Origin: Medicago truncatula
Lineage: Eukaryota; Streptophyta; Magnoliopsida; Fabales; Fabaceae
Assembly: GCF_003473485.1 (NCBI RefSeq)
Contig: NC_053047.1
Location: 33,652,972-33,716,971, forward strand
Direction of reading: 5' to 3'
DNA: 64,000 nucleotides
A program made the translations under genes and the position numbers. This document shows, in pieces, positions 43,689 through 56,520 of the stretch. The notes under the pieces were generated by a model, which saw nothing but the letters and a program-made list of their open reading frames with translations, was not told the DNA's origin and did not search any database. The stretch's first letter is position 1. Every line of letters begins with the position of its first letter.

Positions 43689-44883
43689 TGAAGGTGAGAA
43701 AAACACAAGAATGTGGGTTGAATTGTGTTAAATTTTTCTTCTTTTTAAAACTAATTTCAAAGTCTAGAGTCTGATAGAGTTCAGATTCTATAACAATCTT
43801 CAGAGTCTAATGCAGTGGATAATGTAAAGATAGAGAGAGAAAAGAAAAACACAAAACAATTATACAGGTTACTTCCACAATCCGGATGTAGTCTTGTCCC
43901 CCTTGCACTTTCAAGGAGAGTTCACTAAAATCAATATCTCATTACAAATGCTCACGCACACAAGCAAGAGATTTTTTATGCTCAAACACAAAAGCAAGAG
44001 ACTTCTAAACAAACATAATTACACATAAAAATATTTGGCGTTGAACACTTGATATACAATCAATGGTTTTCACAATACAAATCACATAAGACTCTTAAGA
44101 CACTAGAATTTCTAAGATATAATTTTATAAGAAATTCTAAGTTTGTGATGCACAACAATTTCAGCAGAGTTTTGGCACTATCAATACGTTGTTGAGTCTC
44201 TTAAAATCTTAAAGTCTTGAATCCTTTATATAGAGGTATGAAAAAGACGTTGAGAGGTTGCCAACGCATCAAAGAGTCGTTATTGAAGCTTGATCAAATC
44301 ACCAATGATCTGTTGCTTGATTTGGTTAATGTCCTAGGAGGAAATAATTTGAAATCAATTACTTGTTTGGAGAATTAACCAGCGTAGACACAACTATAGC
44401 AGTATTATGTGCAGACATGGTAGTGGAATAGTGGAATAGTGGTTGTACAATGTACTATTGTCCTTTTTCTGCACTCTTTAGTGGATAAGCATCTAATGCC
44501 TTCTAATTCATCTGAAATAGCCGTTGTTCCAGATTTCTATTCCTTTTGTAATCACGTGTCTTCAAATAACCAACTTTCAGCTTCTTGACTTCAGACTCTG
44601 ATGAACTTCAAACTCTGGATGACGTCAGACTCTGGCAATCAGCTTCTAATGAATCTTCAGACTCTGATGGTCTTCAGACTCAGTCTAGCAACATAAGCTT
44701 CCTTTGAAAAATATATTGCTCTCTTTTGTTCTTTCAGAACCAATACCTTGTTTTAAGACTTATTAATTTTAGTCTATGGTCCTGCACACTTGAACAAATA
44801 TTAGCATATCCAATTGACTCTTTCATACCTTGTTATCATCAAAACTTAAGGTCGCGATGTTAAACACATTTTGTTCCAACACA
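43689..44883 (-). mobile_element. Solo LTR of a SIRE/Maximus-type copia element with TSD
   Basis: On the minus strand it starts TGTGTTGGAACAAAATGTG, contains TTTTGATGATAACAAGG, a TATA box (CTATATAAAG, at 44233-44224) and many CAGAGTCTGA words, and ends CTTGTGTTTTTCTCACCTTCA, the family's usual terminus. It is flanked by CATAT on both sides (43684-43688 and 44884-44888). No internal region is present, so this is a solo LTR left by LTR-LTR recombination. Confidence 0.9.
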
Positions 44884-44888
44884 CATAT

Positions 44889-45571
44889 AGGGGTGTAACA
44901 GTACGGTTTGGATTGATTTTTTTATAAAAAAAAAATGTATGAACCAATGGACATCAGTTCGGTTTGGTTCGGTTTTTACTGTTTTTCAAAAAAGAAACCG
45001 AACCAAACTAGTCAGTTTGGATCGGTTCGGTTGATCAATTTGTTTAAAAATACAATTAAAAAACTCCATATTTTTAAAAATTTGTATTTCAAGCATACAA
45101 CATACTCAAATATTTCATATAACTTTGTTTTACGTGTTATCTGTTTTTCAAACTACTTTGTATAAATAACATGAAAAAACTAACAAGAGATGGATGATCC
45201 CAACGGCGATGAGGAACAATGGGTTAGGTGGTGGCATGCAGCTAGTGTTCTTTTTTAGTAGAAACAAAATAGAGTGTGAGTGATGAGATTAGATGATGAT
45301 GAGAGAAAGTGAATGAATTAAAGAGTATTTTAAGTTTTTAGAGCTTAATCATTAGATGTATTACTAAAATGGGGAGCAAGGTTAGAATCGGTTCGACTCA
45401 TCGGTTCTTTGGATTTTAAAATTAAAAACCGAGAACCAAACCAAACTAGATCGGTTTAAGTTGGTTCAATTCAATTTAGAACCAAATCAGACAAGATCAA
45501 ATACTTTTTTAGTTTGGTTCAATTTAAATTTTCGATTTTATCGGTTTTGTCCGAACCACTTACACCCCTTA
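44889..45571. mobile_element. hAT-type MITE with 8-bp TSD
   Basis: It begins AGGGGTGTAA and ends TTACACCCCTTA. It is flanked by ACACATAT on both sides (44881-44888 and 45572-45579), the 8-bp duplication of hAT elements. Sub-terminal regions are rich in GGTTCGGTTTGG/CCAAACC(G)AACC words. No transposase. The left TSD is made of the last three bases of the neighbouring solo LTR plus its CATAT duplication, so this element inserted after the LTR. Confidence 0.85.
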
Positions 45572-45579
45572 ACACATAT

Positions 45580-47339
45580 AAAAATCCTAGTAGATTTTTA
45601 GACCCTTAATATGTGGGTTATTAGGGTCCAAAAATTTACTCTTGCTAAAATTGACTACTATAATAGTGGAATGAGAAGCTTTGAAGGTTGCGATTCGCGA
45701 TCATTGGGTTCTGCGAATGAGGTTGTAATATTTGGTTCCTATTTCATCTTCCTAACATTTGAAAATGTCAACAAGTAGAGCTGAAATTTTGATTAGGACA
45801 TCTAAGCATAAAATGCTTCCTTTGTGTGGATGTAATTTATCCATGAGGATGAATATAAAAATCTTTGAAAAATGTGGGTGCGGATTCTAGAGTGTAAGTA
45901 TCAATTGATTTTAAGGTATTTAGATGTTAGTAATTTAAAATTTAAATCGTATTTATAAAATATATATTTTTTATTTTTTTAACTCATTAAATAATAATGT
46001 AGCAAATATCATTTGACGTATATGAAAAGCTTTTTTGCACTAACAGAACATAATAATTAAACTCTTTTTTTTTTTGTACAGATGGAAAAGGGGAAAGAAG
46101 AAAAAAAAATATTTTATAAAAGAAAAATGTTAACTAGTGCCCCCGAAACACTGATTAAGGACTTTAAATGTTAATTTTTTATGAAAGTTTGTGTAATAAA
46201 ATGTATCGAAAATTGAAATTTTTAAAAATTAATTACTTAATTTAGAATGCTTAAAAAATGTCTCGGATACACTTGTAACAAACTCTTTATCAAAATAATA
46301 ATAATTCCTCAAAGCATATGCATCAAGAATGGAATGGAGACTAGCAGTAGCCAGTAGGTATCAGTAAATTAATCTCTTAACTAGACTTTATCCTTTTTCC
46401 AGATTAATAGTTCTTATATTATTCATAAATAAATGAAACAAACTTCAATTTTAAAATATAAATGAAACAAAATTTCAATTTAAAAATAAATAATAGTCTA
46501 CTCATTTAACAACGTAAGAAGCAAATGATTGTGTTACTTTTCCATCCTCCATTCTCATACACAAATTAAACATGTTGAAGACCAAAGTTGACCCTGTCCA
46601 AGTATATCTCAAGTCTCCTCATACGTATCTAACCCGGCCATTGATCTATTCCAAATCACATATTTCATCTTTATCCATTGACTGACTCTAACTCGTCGTC
46701 TCAAAACAAAACAATTATACAAAGTGTTTTCTAGATTCTACATCCTCTTCACTTGGACGGTTCTGAGTATGAAGCACGAATACGTAATCCGGATGCAGGT
46801 GCGATGCAATATAGTTAAGATACGTTAATAAAAGGTAAACAATAAAACTTATAAATATGTAAAATACTTAATATACATTGATCGATCATTCTTCATTAAT
46901 TTATAATTATAGACGTCATAATTTATAAAAAAAAAAAAAAAAATGTGATCAAATGACAAAGTGGAGAGTTTTTTTATAAACCATAACCTATTTTCATCGC
47001 TATGTTTGTATATCAACAAAAGAATAATTGAAAGAATAATTCACTCATACTATAATTTTCATAGCTTTTACAAGCTTAAAATGAATAATGTGCATCTCTA
47101 TTGAATTTACATAGCTTTTACTACATTTTGATATGTTGCGATCGATTGAATAAACATCTTTTTATGTTTTAGCACCACCTTACCCTATGTAATTGGGCAT
47201 CATAAGTCGTCATAAGTACAATTATTGAAATATTTTACTATTTAATTGTATATCAATATCTTTATCATTATATAGATAAATATCTTTGTTTTAGTTATAT
47301 TTTTTATTTATCAATCAAGAGCCTTCATAACGGGTGTTC
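45580..47339. other. Intergenic
   Basis: 45763-45890 has a short frame with MSTSRAEILIRTSKHKMLPL and CGCGF, vaguely like the start of plant GRF zinc-finger transposon proteins but too short to call. The rest is AT-rich. Confidence 0.3.
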
Positions 47340-47590
47340 AAATTAAGTAAGAATGTAATTTCGGCAACATCGTAGCTGATTCTTTGGCCAAGAATGTCCA
47401 AAGCTTTGCTATGTTCTCTTCACAAAGGTGGAATTCCCCTCCTTCTTTTGTTGTTTCTTTGCTTTCTAGAAACTCTTTAGGGTTACCTATTTCTAGGGTG
47501 TCTATGGATTGATTTTGTAAGCGGTTCAGGCAGCTCTTGATTTCTTTTTATTGCATTTCTAGCTTTATCAATAAAAAGTTATTTAGATTT
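47340..47590 (+). pseudogene. RNase H-like C-terminal tail and 3' end of a non-LTR element
   Basis: From 47363 fifty codons read NIVADSLAKNVQSFAMF and on to a stop at 47510-47512, followed by a 3' tail with 'CAATAAAAAGTT'. NxVADSLAK is the RVT_3 RNase H terminal motif. The upstream part of the domain is missing. Confidence 0.7.
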
Positions 47591-48160
47591 CTATTTAAGT
47601 AAGAATGTTACTTAGATTTCTCTTTATATCAATAATTGAGATGAGATCAAATATGAGTGAATGTTAAATGATCCATTTCGAAATACCAAAAATCGAAATT
47701 TGTCATCACGACACATGCGGACGCACATTATGGTTCTTGTGTACCGTACACAAACATATTGTCTCTTCTCTCCATCTGAAAAGTATTCAAAGCACTATGA
47801 ATATTAGTTGAGCAAATACTACAAGTCATGATTGTTCATTACCCGTCTTTCTCTTTATCTTTTAGATCACATAATGAGTGACTATTGACAATGGATCCAT
47901 CTATTCATAATATTTTTTATGAAACGTCTTGTAGATCTTAAAATAATCAAAATTTTCATATATTTTTTTTTATATACTTATAGTGTACTAAAATAACTAT
48001 TAATTTTTTTTTTTAAATAGATAAAATAACAAAATCATTATAAACTCTCATGTATAAGTGGATGTGTCAGGGTTCAAATTCTGATCATGACATCAGACAT
48101 AATAATTTCGATATTTTACTAGTTGAGTTATAACTTGATTGAATATTATGTTTCTAAAAT
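47591..48160. other. Intergenic, nothing recognised
   Basis: AT-rich sequence without meaningful frames. Confidence 0.45.
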
Positions 48161-48162
48161 AT

Positions 48163-48445
48163 ACTACTCCATCCGTTTCAAAATGAGTGTCGCTTTAACC
48201 AAAAAAAATTGTTTCAAAATGAATGTTGTTTTACATTTCCAATGCAACTTTAATATTTTTCTTCCAACTTTACCCTCAATAAATACTCCAATTTTTCTCT
48301 CACACACAATTTTCAATGCAACTTTAAGTTTGTTTTTTTTCTTATAAAGTAAGGTTATTTTAGTATAATTGCTATGACATTTAACTACTTTATTTCATTC
48401 CTTAACATGTGTGCAATTGTCTAAAGCGACACTCATCTTGTATCA
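48163..48445. mobile_element. Mariner/Stowaway-like MITE, right end decayed
   Basis: It opens TACTCCATCCGTTTC then AAAATGAGTGTCGCTTTA, and closes TAAAGCGACACTCATCTT. The inner inverted repeat is clear and the CTCCATCCG start is typical of Tc1/mariner MITEs. The outermost right terminus has lost similarity. No coding frame. Confidence 0.7.
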
Positions 48446-49229
48446 TCAATTTTTTTAAAAAAAAATCCATATATTATAGTGTATACAATGTTAATTCACA
48501 AAAAACATGACTAAAGGTAATTCGCTAAATTGTAAACTCTCTTGTTCACCACACTTATGATATGAGGTCCATATATATCATAATTGATGTTTTTCCACAT
48601 CATTGGATAGGGACGTAGGAACTAGGAAGCATGATTGATTACTTAAAAATAAAAAGGTAACACCATTGGCTTGAAACCCTGGGCGATCCACAGAGAGAGG
48701 GATACATACATATGAGACATCACCTTCAACTTTTTTGGTTGTTGATGAAAAACATCACCATCAACTTTTTTGTTTAACCAATAAGAATCATTCAATAATA
48801 TCACCTTATCATTTTAAGTGATTGACCCATTCTCTGGCTATGTTTCTAGTTTTATACTACATTTTATTTTAACAATAGTAAATTTAAATTTATGATTTTC
48901 ATCTTATTATATTTAAAAGAAACACATGCTTGAATTAGAAAATAATACATTATAAAATGATGTATCTTAATTCGATTAAAAGTATAACAATTAATATAAA
49001 GTAATTTTCTAAATAAAAAGTATTTATATAAACAATACATCATTATTTTCATTATAGTAGTTATAAGTTGCCTCAAGAGTTGAACAATTTAAACTCGAGC
49101 TTTAGGCCTAAAAATAATATAGAGAAAAAGAAATTTCAACTAATCCTCCCTTAAAAAAAAAAAAAACTATCTAATATTGTGGCTCACTACTTCATATCTA
49201 CATCAACAATCTCAATAAAATATTTTTAT
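48446..49229. other. Intergenic, nothing recognised
   Basis: AT-rich. CACCATCAACTTTTTTG occurs twice in variant form (48720-48770). No gene seen. Confidence 0.45.
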
Positions 49230-50240
49230 TACTTGACTTGCAATTTATATTAGGAGAAAATGAGTTGGAGTTCTTGGATCTAAACTCAGCCGAAAGAGTG
49301 GATATTAATCTAACTAGTAATATTGTTCATTCAGAAGAAAAAGAAAAAAAGGAGAAAATTACAAACCCTCGTAGCTTTTCCACTAACAAAATTGCAAACC
49401 CTCCCAACTCTCACACAATCGCAATTTTTACAACAACAAAATTATAAACATCTCAATTATAATTTTTACACGGAAAAATTACAAACATTCTCCTGTAACA
49501 CAACATTCAAAGCCCCCAACAAGCGAAAGAGATTATAGATGTTGCGGTGACGAAAACTCAAACTAACTTTTCATATTTATACAAAATAAATCTCTACTTT
49601 TTTCTTCTTAGTATTCGAAGTGGGACTTGGTATAAATACCAATTTTACACAACATATTTTTTGTTTATCTAAAGTTTTAGATTTCTCCACTTTGTTATCA
49701 TTTTCATCTTGAAAGTGTAAAAGAAAATTCTAATAACTAACTACATTTGCACAAGTAGTACTCTTGAACATTTCTAACTTCTCTTTTTGGGTTTGCAAAG
49801 CTAGCACGATTTTTTGACTTGTTCATTGCCATAAGGTGAAGTTCAAACTCCCATCTAACAAAGGAACATCCAACTTCATACTAAACAAAACACCATCTAA
49901 GAGGAACACACAAATAAGATGATAACCGACCTCTCTTAAAAGGAACATTTGCTCTGATGTCAATTGTTGGAAAATTCTCAAACGAAAAATTTTATACTAG
50001 GTGAATCAAAATATCAGAAGAAGCAAAACAAATTGATTGTACATCCATAATCTCATCAAAATATTTTATTACTCGATCGGCAATTTTTACAATCACAAAA
50101 TTGAAAATCATCTCATACAATTTTTGCACGGACAAAATTGGAAACCTCTCAACTACAAATTTTACACGAAAAATTGCAAACTCCCTCATTACACACAACT
50201 ACCCAAGCCCCCCATACACCCAAGAGACTAGAGATGTTGT
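49230..50240. repeat. Two related repeat segments ~800 bp apart
   Basis: 49365-49550 and 50070-50245 share CAC(A)ATTTTTACA, ATTTTTACACGRAAAAATT, AAAGCCCCC/AAGCCCCCC, AAGAGA(C/T)TA and AGATGTTG(C/T)GG. Similarity is diverged. The part between includes CTGATGTCAATTGTTGG, a phrase often next to retroelement ends. No coding function. Confidence 0.45.
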
Positions 50241-50245
50241 GGTTG

Positions 50246-52806
50246 CTTTTGGTTCAAAGAGCATATATCCACAAATATGAATGGATGGAATGACTCGCAT
50301 TTGAGCGTGATTGTTGTGGCATGTGAGGTGGTTGGAGGTCACCGTTAGATTAAAAAAGTGATTGTTGACTTAAGATTTTTTGTTAAAATATGATGTTTAA
50401 TTTACTTATACATTTGCTCTTGATTCAATATAGATGATCCCTTAAACTTGTATTCGTGATCCGACAATTTCATAAGTTCAAACTACAATATACTGTTGCA
50501 TAGAATTTGGTTAAAACAAATTTTAACTTGTAATTTCAACGGGATTATTTGAAATATAAAAAATATTGCACCGGATTATTTTAACCACTGTAATTCCTTC
50601 ATATAAAAGACACCGTAATTTTTAATCTGTTTGAATATCAGCCACGGTTTTATTATATTTTATGTTGAACTTTACTCAAAAGGTGGTTTATATCTATTGC
50701 AATCATATTGTTTAAGTATCCTTCTTTTATTGATTTAAAATTCTTTGATTGTTCTTCTTTAAAATAGAAATGTCTTTTTCTCACCTTGAACCATGAATAA
50801 AGGTAATTATAATTATTTATATAAGAGTTAAATTAGTTGATTGAACCATTTTCAAAAATGATTTGAAGGTTTGTGCGCCCCTTGTTTAATTGATTGTAAA
50901 TTGTAATCAGATATTTTAGCTTACTAGAGGATGTATTTCACTTATTTGATAGTTACATTTAATAAAATATTTTGTGATATTGTGTTTAAAGATCAGTGTT
51001 TATTTCCTCATTTTCTATAGTAAGATTTTATAAAATTTTGTATCTATCTGTAAAAAAAAAAAAAAAAGTTTGAAAATAGAAATATTTAAAATTTCAAAAA
51101 ATAAAATAAAATCTCTTAAAAATTGTGGTTGGACCCAACACAACCTCACAAAATCAATTTGTGATATAAGGATTGCACCAACTTATAAACATATGTTCAT
51201 GTCATATCTTGTCCGATGTGAGACAATTTAACATACCCCCTTACGACCGACACTTTTGGCTTGGTTCGTGGATATAAATGATGGGTGACGGGATAGCAGA
51301 AACATGATAGTAGGTAACCCAATAAACTTTAGAGAGATTCTGATATCATCTTAGAAATCGTGATTAAACCTAACACAATCCCACAAAACGACTTTTGAAG
51401 TGATAATTGCCCTCATTTATAAATAAATGTTCAGGTATTTTAAATAATATGCTTAAAGCACTTTTTTTTAAGGTATATATGCTTGAATATATCTTCTCAC
51501 GTCAATCATTTTCTTTTGTATGAACAGCTGCGACTCACCTAACATAGCCGCATATTTTACGATAAAGACTATTGATGGCATCAAAATTGTGCATAATAAG
51601 CGGCTCATGCTCTATTTCTTTTCCTAATTTCATGGGCAAATTGGCTTTTGAATACTTTGTTTTGTTGGTATCCAAAAAGAGATAAGTTCTCAATTGTTAA
51701 TGCAAGAATTGGTATACAAGATAGTTCTTTTAACCACAACCTTTGTTTTTTCTTCACTTTGGAGAAGTAGTGGAACTACTTGAGCTTGGGAAACTTTAAA
51801 AACATAAAAAGAAATCATATGATGTTGGGCGTTGTGATCAATGATTCAGAACCATCGGAGACGCAGACACCACATCTTTACCTCTAGACACCATATCTTC
51901 ATTCAATCTCTTATTTGATACTCCATTTAATATTTTGTTGATTCAGTGTCGATGTTGGACTATTCACTCATGCTTATTTAACAATCTCCTCTTCAAATGT
52001 AAATCTTTTACGTCTTATACTTGACCTAAACACCAAGGTCCCACTTTCGCTCCCCCATTAAATTGAATTAGACACCGATACCACTTGTTGGAAAGTTCGA
52101 AAGAGCATTGAAGGTCCGTTAAGGAGTGTTGTTTAGCTAACCCTCTATTATTATCTTAGTTAAGAAGAAAATTAGAATGAACATTGCATCATTATTGCTT
52201 GTTTTGGTCGCAATATTATTACATTATAAAATTTGGTTATTGAAGTTTGACACTATTTGTATGGTTTTAAAAGTTTAATTTCAGTACATCGTTAATAATA
52301 CTCATCGTCAACAAATCACAATCAATCATATTAATGACTTTAGAAATGGTATATTTAAGTTTTATGATTGTTTGACAGTGTATTTAAATTTAAATTTTAA
52401 ACAAAAGATTACATGTGCCCATCAAAGTGAGAGATAGTAATAGATAGAAAGTATAATCTTCAGCTACAAACTAGAAGAAGAGTATTACACATAGCTTATA
52501 TCTTATTAGATACATTACCAAAGAATGATTGAATAAAAGAATGAATTGACTTTATACATCTACTGTGGATCACTTCTAAGGTTAGACCTCAACTACACTC
52601 TAAGAATTCATAATTTACTGCTGAACCTAACTCAAGCAAATTTGAAAACATGAACAAACTCAAATGACAAATTCATCTTTTGCAGTTTCCAAATTCTTGA
52701 CTTTTGATTACATTTTCTATGTCCTAATATCTTTTGAGTGCTTCTGTTCTACCCCTTTGTAGATTCCAAAAGCAAGAGAGAATGCCTAATATTTACAACC
52801 TAAAAC
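50246..52806. other. Intergenic with retroelement-like segments
   Basis: 51115-51430 holds two variants of GGACCCAACACAACC(T)CACAAAA, TCCGATGTGAGACA and CATACCCCCTTACGACC. This wording is common in legume dispersed repeats. A similar reversed piece with ACCGATACCACTTGTTGG lies at 51830-52110. Element type and borders are not resolved. 52430-52806 precedes the Nudix stop and probably includes its 3' UTR. Confidence 0.4.
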
Positions 52807-54389
52807 TTAGATTGAATTGGTTTGTCTACTAACCAATTCATCCAAAGCTTCCTTCATCCAAGCATATGGGCATATTTCTTTTGCTTCATCCACAGTCAAC
52901 TGCATGATTACAAATGAAAGAAATATTAGGATACTAACAAAAAATAATAATAGTAAAGAAAGAATGATACTTAATTAAGATATTGCAATTTGCAAGATGA
53001 ATTGACATTTGAGTATGACACAAAAATTTATAAATGCCACATGATTAGGATCAAGGTTTTGAAAAACATATATGCAACCTCAATCTGCGCCGCGACGTCA
53101 GGATTTTTGATATCTCAGTGGGCTTCAATTGAGGTTACAAAAGTTGTATAGGATCAAGGTTTTGAAAAACATATATGCAACATCAATCTGCGCTGCGACA
53201 TCAAGATTTTGACGTCGCAGCGGCTTTGATTGAGGTTGCAATAATTGTATTTGACTACAATTCTCCGCAATAGCAAGAATCGTGTCGCGACCATGATTAG
53301 GATATAATGAAAGATGAATAGGTCTCATATACACTTACCCATTTTCTTCTTCTTATGTTCATTTCTGGCCAATTATCCAACTCCTTGCTAACAAGCAAAG
53401 GGAACATATATCCTTCATGCATAGTGGGTTGGCGTTTGCTCTTATAGTACCATTTACCCAAATTACTCTGCAAAAAAACAACCATAACACACAAAGTAAG
53501 AATCAAAGTACCAATTACAATTTGATGAAAAATGAAAAACCAAATCTAAAAAATTGATTGCAATTTGCAAATACTTACTTCAACACTTCCAATAACACCA
53601 GCTTCTTCTATGGTTTCTCTCAAAGCAGCTTGTTCCATGGTTTCATCTTTTTCCCAACCTCCTTTTGGGAATTGCATTCCACTACCCTTTTGAGCACTTA
53701 TCAAAAGAACCTCTATTTCCTTTTCTTGGGTTCCATTCTTTTTGTATCTATAAGGTATGCATCTGTTCAATTACAAAAATTACAAAACAAAGTTAGATTA
53801 ACAAATCAAACCCACATACATCAAAACAAAAAAATTCAAATTAAATTCACAAAAAAAAAAAAAAAAAAAAAAACTTTTCACTTCTCCTTTCAATGATTCA
53901 ACAATGAATAAAAGGGTATACTTTAAAATCATTTAGGAAAAACCCACTTGAGAAAAAACCTTAAAATTTTCAAAAATTGTTCATCATCTTCAATTCAAAC
54001 CTTAAAAATCCAAACTTTAAGAAACCCCAATTGAGAAAGAAAAAAAAAACCTTAAAATTATCAAAAATTGTTCATCATATTCAATTCCAAATTTTAAGAA
54101 ACCCCAATTGATAAAACTTTAAAAAATTCATAAATTTTCCATTATATTCATTATCAAACATTAAAAATCCAATTTTTAAGAGCAAATCACAAGAAAAGGA
54201 GAGAGAAACACACCCCACAACTTGACGACATCCTTGTTCATAACGTTGCAAATGTCTACCAGTTCTAGGAGAGACCAAACACATCATATTCTCCAATTGT
54301 TGAGGGAAAAAATCATTATGAACTTTCTTAGAGAAAAGCAAAGGGTAAAAGAATTTACAAGCCAAAGACCTTGATAGTAAAAGACCCAT
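52807..54389 (-). CDS. Nudix hydrolase, likely mitochondrial type, four exons
   Basis: Nudix enzymes hydrolyse nucleoside diphosphates linked to another moiety, using a divalent metal. Exons (minus): 54389-54214, 53762-53579, 53467-53339, 52899-52807; all introns GT-AG and in phase, 193 aa. The conserved N-terminal SPRTGRHLQRY and RQVVGCIPYRYK precede the Nudix box at ~93-115, where GX5EX7REUXEEXGU is fulfilled (GGWEKDE ... RETIEEAGV). Then come GKWYYKSKR, MHEGYMFPLLV and the final DEAKEICPYAWMKEALDELV. This order matches plant NUDX proteins of the 4/17/18/21 group. The N-terminus (MGLLLSRSLACKFF) is basic and hydrophobic, compatible with a mitochondrial presequence. A second ATG pair precedes CLVSPRTG, and a cytosolic form starting there is possible. 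Substrate is not predictable from sequence. Confidence 0.9.
53048..53250. repeat. Tandem repeat pair in intron 3 of the Nudix gene
   Basis: AGGATCAAGGTTTTGAAAAA then ATATATGCAAC(C/A)TCAATCTGCG occurs at 53047 and again at 53152, about 105 bases apart. Both units end in a TTGAGGTT(A/G)CAA block. The mix of GCGACGTC and TGATTGAGGTTGCAA words resembles a common legume MITE. Confidence 0.75.
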
Positions 54390-54551
54390 TACAATTCTTT
54401 TGTTGGTTTTTTTGATTTTGTTGATGAGAAAAAGAAGAGAGGTAATAAGAAGAAATTGATGAGTTTGTTGTGATGAAGAAGTAATAACAGACATGAACAT
54501 TAAAGAGTTTGTTGTTAATGTGTGTTTTTTGTTGTGTTTGAAACAGAACAC

Positions 54552-55380
54552 AAGAGGTCGGTTTTATATGTATCTATCTGTTCATGAACACGTGTCTGCG
54601 CGTGACACTTGTTTTTTTTTCCTTTGAGATGTGCGCGTGGAAGTTACTGTTGCGTTCAAACAAATAAAACTCGCTTCGGACACTGCGTTTAATCACGCGC
54701 ATTTATCGACACAATGTTTCAATTTTTTTGTTACTTTTTGTTTTTTTTTTTTTGTTGAGGGGAAAGTTTTTTTGTTACTTTTTGTTGGAAAATGGTAAAT
54801 CGTGTGCCGAGAAGAAAAATCAAATTCATTTCAATACAACGGCTCGACCACCATCTCTAACAACCAAATATAAATGTAGTTTTATTAGTCTTCAGCCACC
54901 AATTTGAATGAAACTTAACTTTATCCATCAGCTCATGAATAGATGTATTAATATTATTAAGGTCAAATGCATTTAAAGATCTTTTAAGTTTCAAAAGTCT
55001 CAAACAAATCATTTTAGTTTTTGAATCGGTTCAACCAAGTCCTATTGTAGATAACATAGTTTGGTAATTGCTTCCGTGAACTCATCTTTGGTACTAAATC
55101 TGGCTCCTAACAACACTTAAAATTAATCATCTTTTTAGGCATGACAAATGGTGGATAATGTTTTTTGTTGCTATCATCTGAATCATCACCATCATCCTCT
55201 AAAAGGACTTGTTTGAAACGATTCAAAACTTAAAAGGACTTGTTTGGGACTTTTGAAAGTTAAAGTATGTGTTTGGGACTTTTGAAAGTTAAAGTATGTG
55301 TTTGGGACTTTTGAAACTTAAAGGACTACTTTGGAAAAAACGAAAAATTTAAAGGATTTTTAGATGTATTTGTCCTATTA
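54552..55380. other. Nudix promoter and intergenic region
   Basis: No second gene. TTTGGGACTTTTGAAAGTTAAAGTATGTG is repeated in tandem at about 55234-55320 with a 29-base period (two to three units). Confidence 0.5.
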
Positions 55381-55690
55381 TTAAAAGACATGTTATTTCT
55401 TTTGTTCCAAATTAACCAATTAAACACACGGAAGCCAAAGAAGCTGGAGGAATGATCGTTGTGCCTTCAAACCACCTAAACAATAAGTAAATTGTAGGAA
55501 GTGATCACGAAGATGGTGATTTCGTGATGATCAACACCTGTAACACCCAACCAAGACCGAACAAGCTGCGACAAAGAACCAAAAATGGCACAATGCAAGA
55601 ACAGATGAGATGTTGTTTCAGTCTGGCCACACGACGCTGTACACAAGGCAGCCTCGGATGCTATAACAACACGGTGCACCAGATTTAATT
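55381..55690 (-). pseudogene. LINE zf-RVT fragment
   Basis: Minus strand: RVVIASEAALCTASCGQTET, SHLFLHCAIFGSLSQLVRSW and LGVTGVDHHEIT. This is the zinc-binding zf-RVT domain that follows RT in plant L1 elements. It then continues in another frame toward a diverged 3' portion at 55470-55381. No RT attached. Confidence 0.8.
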
Positions 55691-56520
55691 TAGACGTAAA
55701 ATGTCTAAATTGTTAGACGGATGTAATGATTGGGGTTCATGCCCCGATTCCTTCATTTATGTAAGAATTTTAATTGTTATTCGGCAATTCATCTATTCGT
55801 CAAAAAAATAATGAATATATTATTTTAACAACTAAATGTTGTATAAATATTATTTAATAAAACAATTTAAGGAAAGTGTTAACAAATATTCAATGATGTT
55901 AGTTAAGAAATAAAATATAGTAGTATTACATCAACTAAACTCATCTTATTCTCTCTTTTCGGCTGAAGAAAAGATTGCAAACCATTTTATTTTCTCGCTA
56001 CAATAAAATACAGTAGTTATTTTCAGTAAACTCAGAGTTGGTCACAATAATAATAATTATTTTTAGCCAAGACTTACTTAACGACTTGGTTGTTAAAAAT
56101 ATTACAATGAAAAAAGTCGCAAATTGACGGCATTAGTGACAAAATGGAACTTTCTCTTCCAAATAAAATAAATTCAATATTAAAAAAAGAGCAATCATAA
56201 TCATAATAGGGTAATATATATCGTAATAAAAAAGGGAAAGAATGAGTGAATTTCTAGATAAATTCCACGTATCAAAGGAGTGTTTTAGATAGCAGACACG
56301 TATACAACCTTTGGAATATAAATATGTATGTATTTATATATTAATATTAATATTTATATTGTTTATGTATATTACTATATTGCTCTTAATAAAAATATAC
56401 TATATGACGCTCCCCTACAAAAAAAGAGTATACTATAGTATCCTAAAAGTGGAGTATGATTTTGCTTGGGTGGGGGTAGCATTGGAGCTTGGGTTTGGAG
56501 GAGGAGGTTGTGGCTCTGAA
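55691..56520. other. Intergenic, nothing recognised
   Basis: AT-rich sequence with short TAT-rich blocks at 56311-56400. Confidence 0.45.

Noticed and set aside
45763..45890. Possible GRF zinc-finger start
   Set aside because: Only one or two cysteine words fit and the frame ends too soon.
48123..48347. 74-codon frame
   Set aside because: Lies in the mariner-like MITE.
54390..54551. Upstream in-frame extension of the Nudix protein (MFCFKHNKKH...)
   Set aside because: No conservation expected before the targeting peptide; the ATG at 54389 gives a normal-length protein. Could be 5' UTR.
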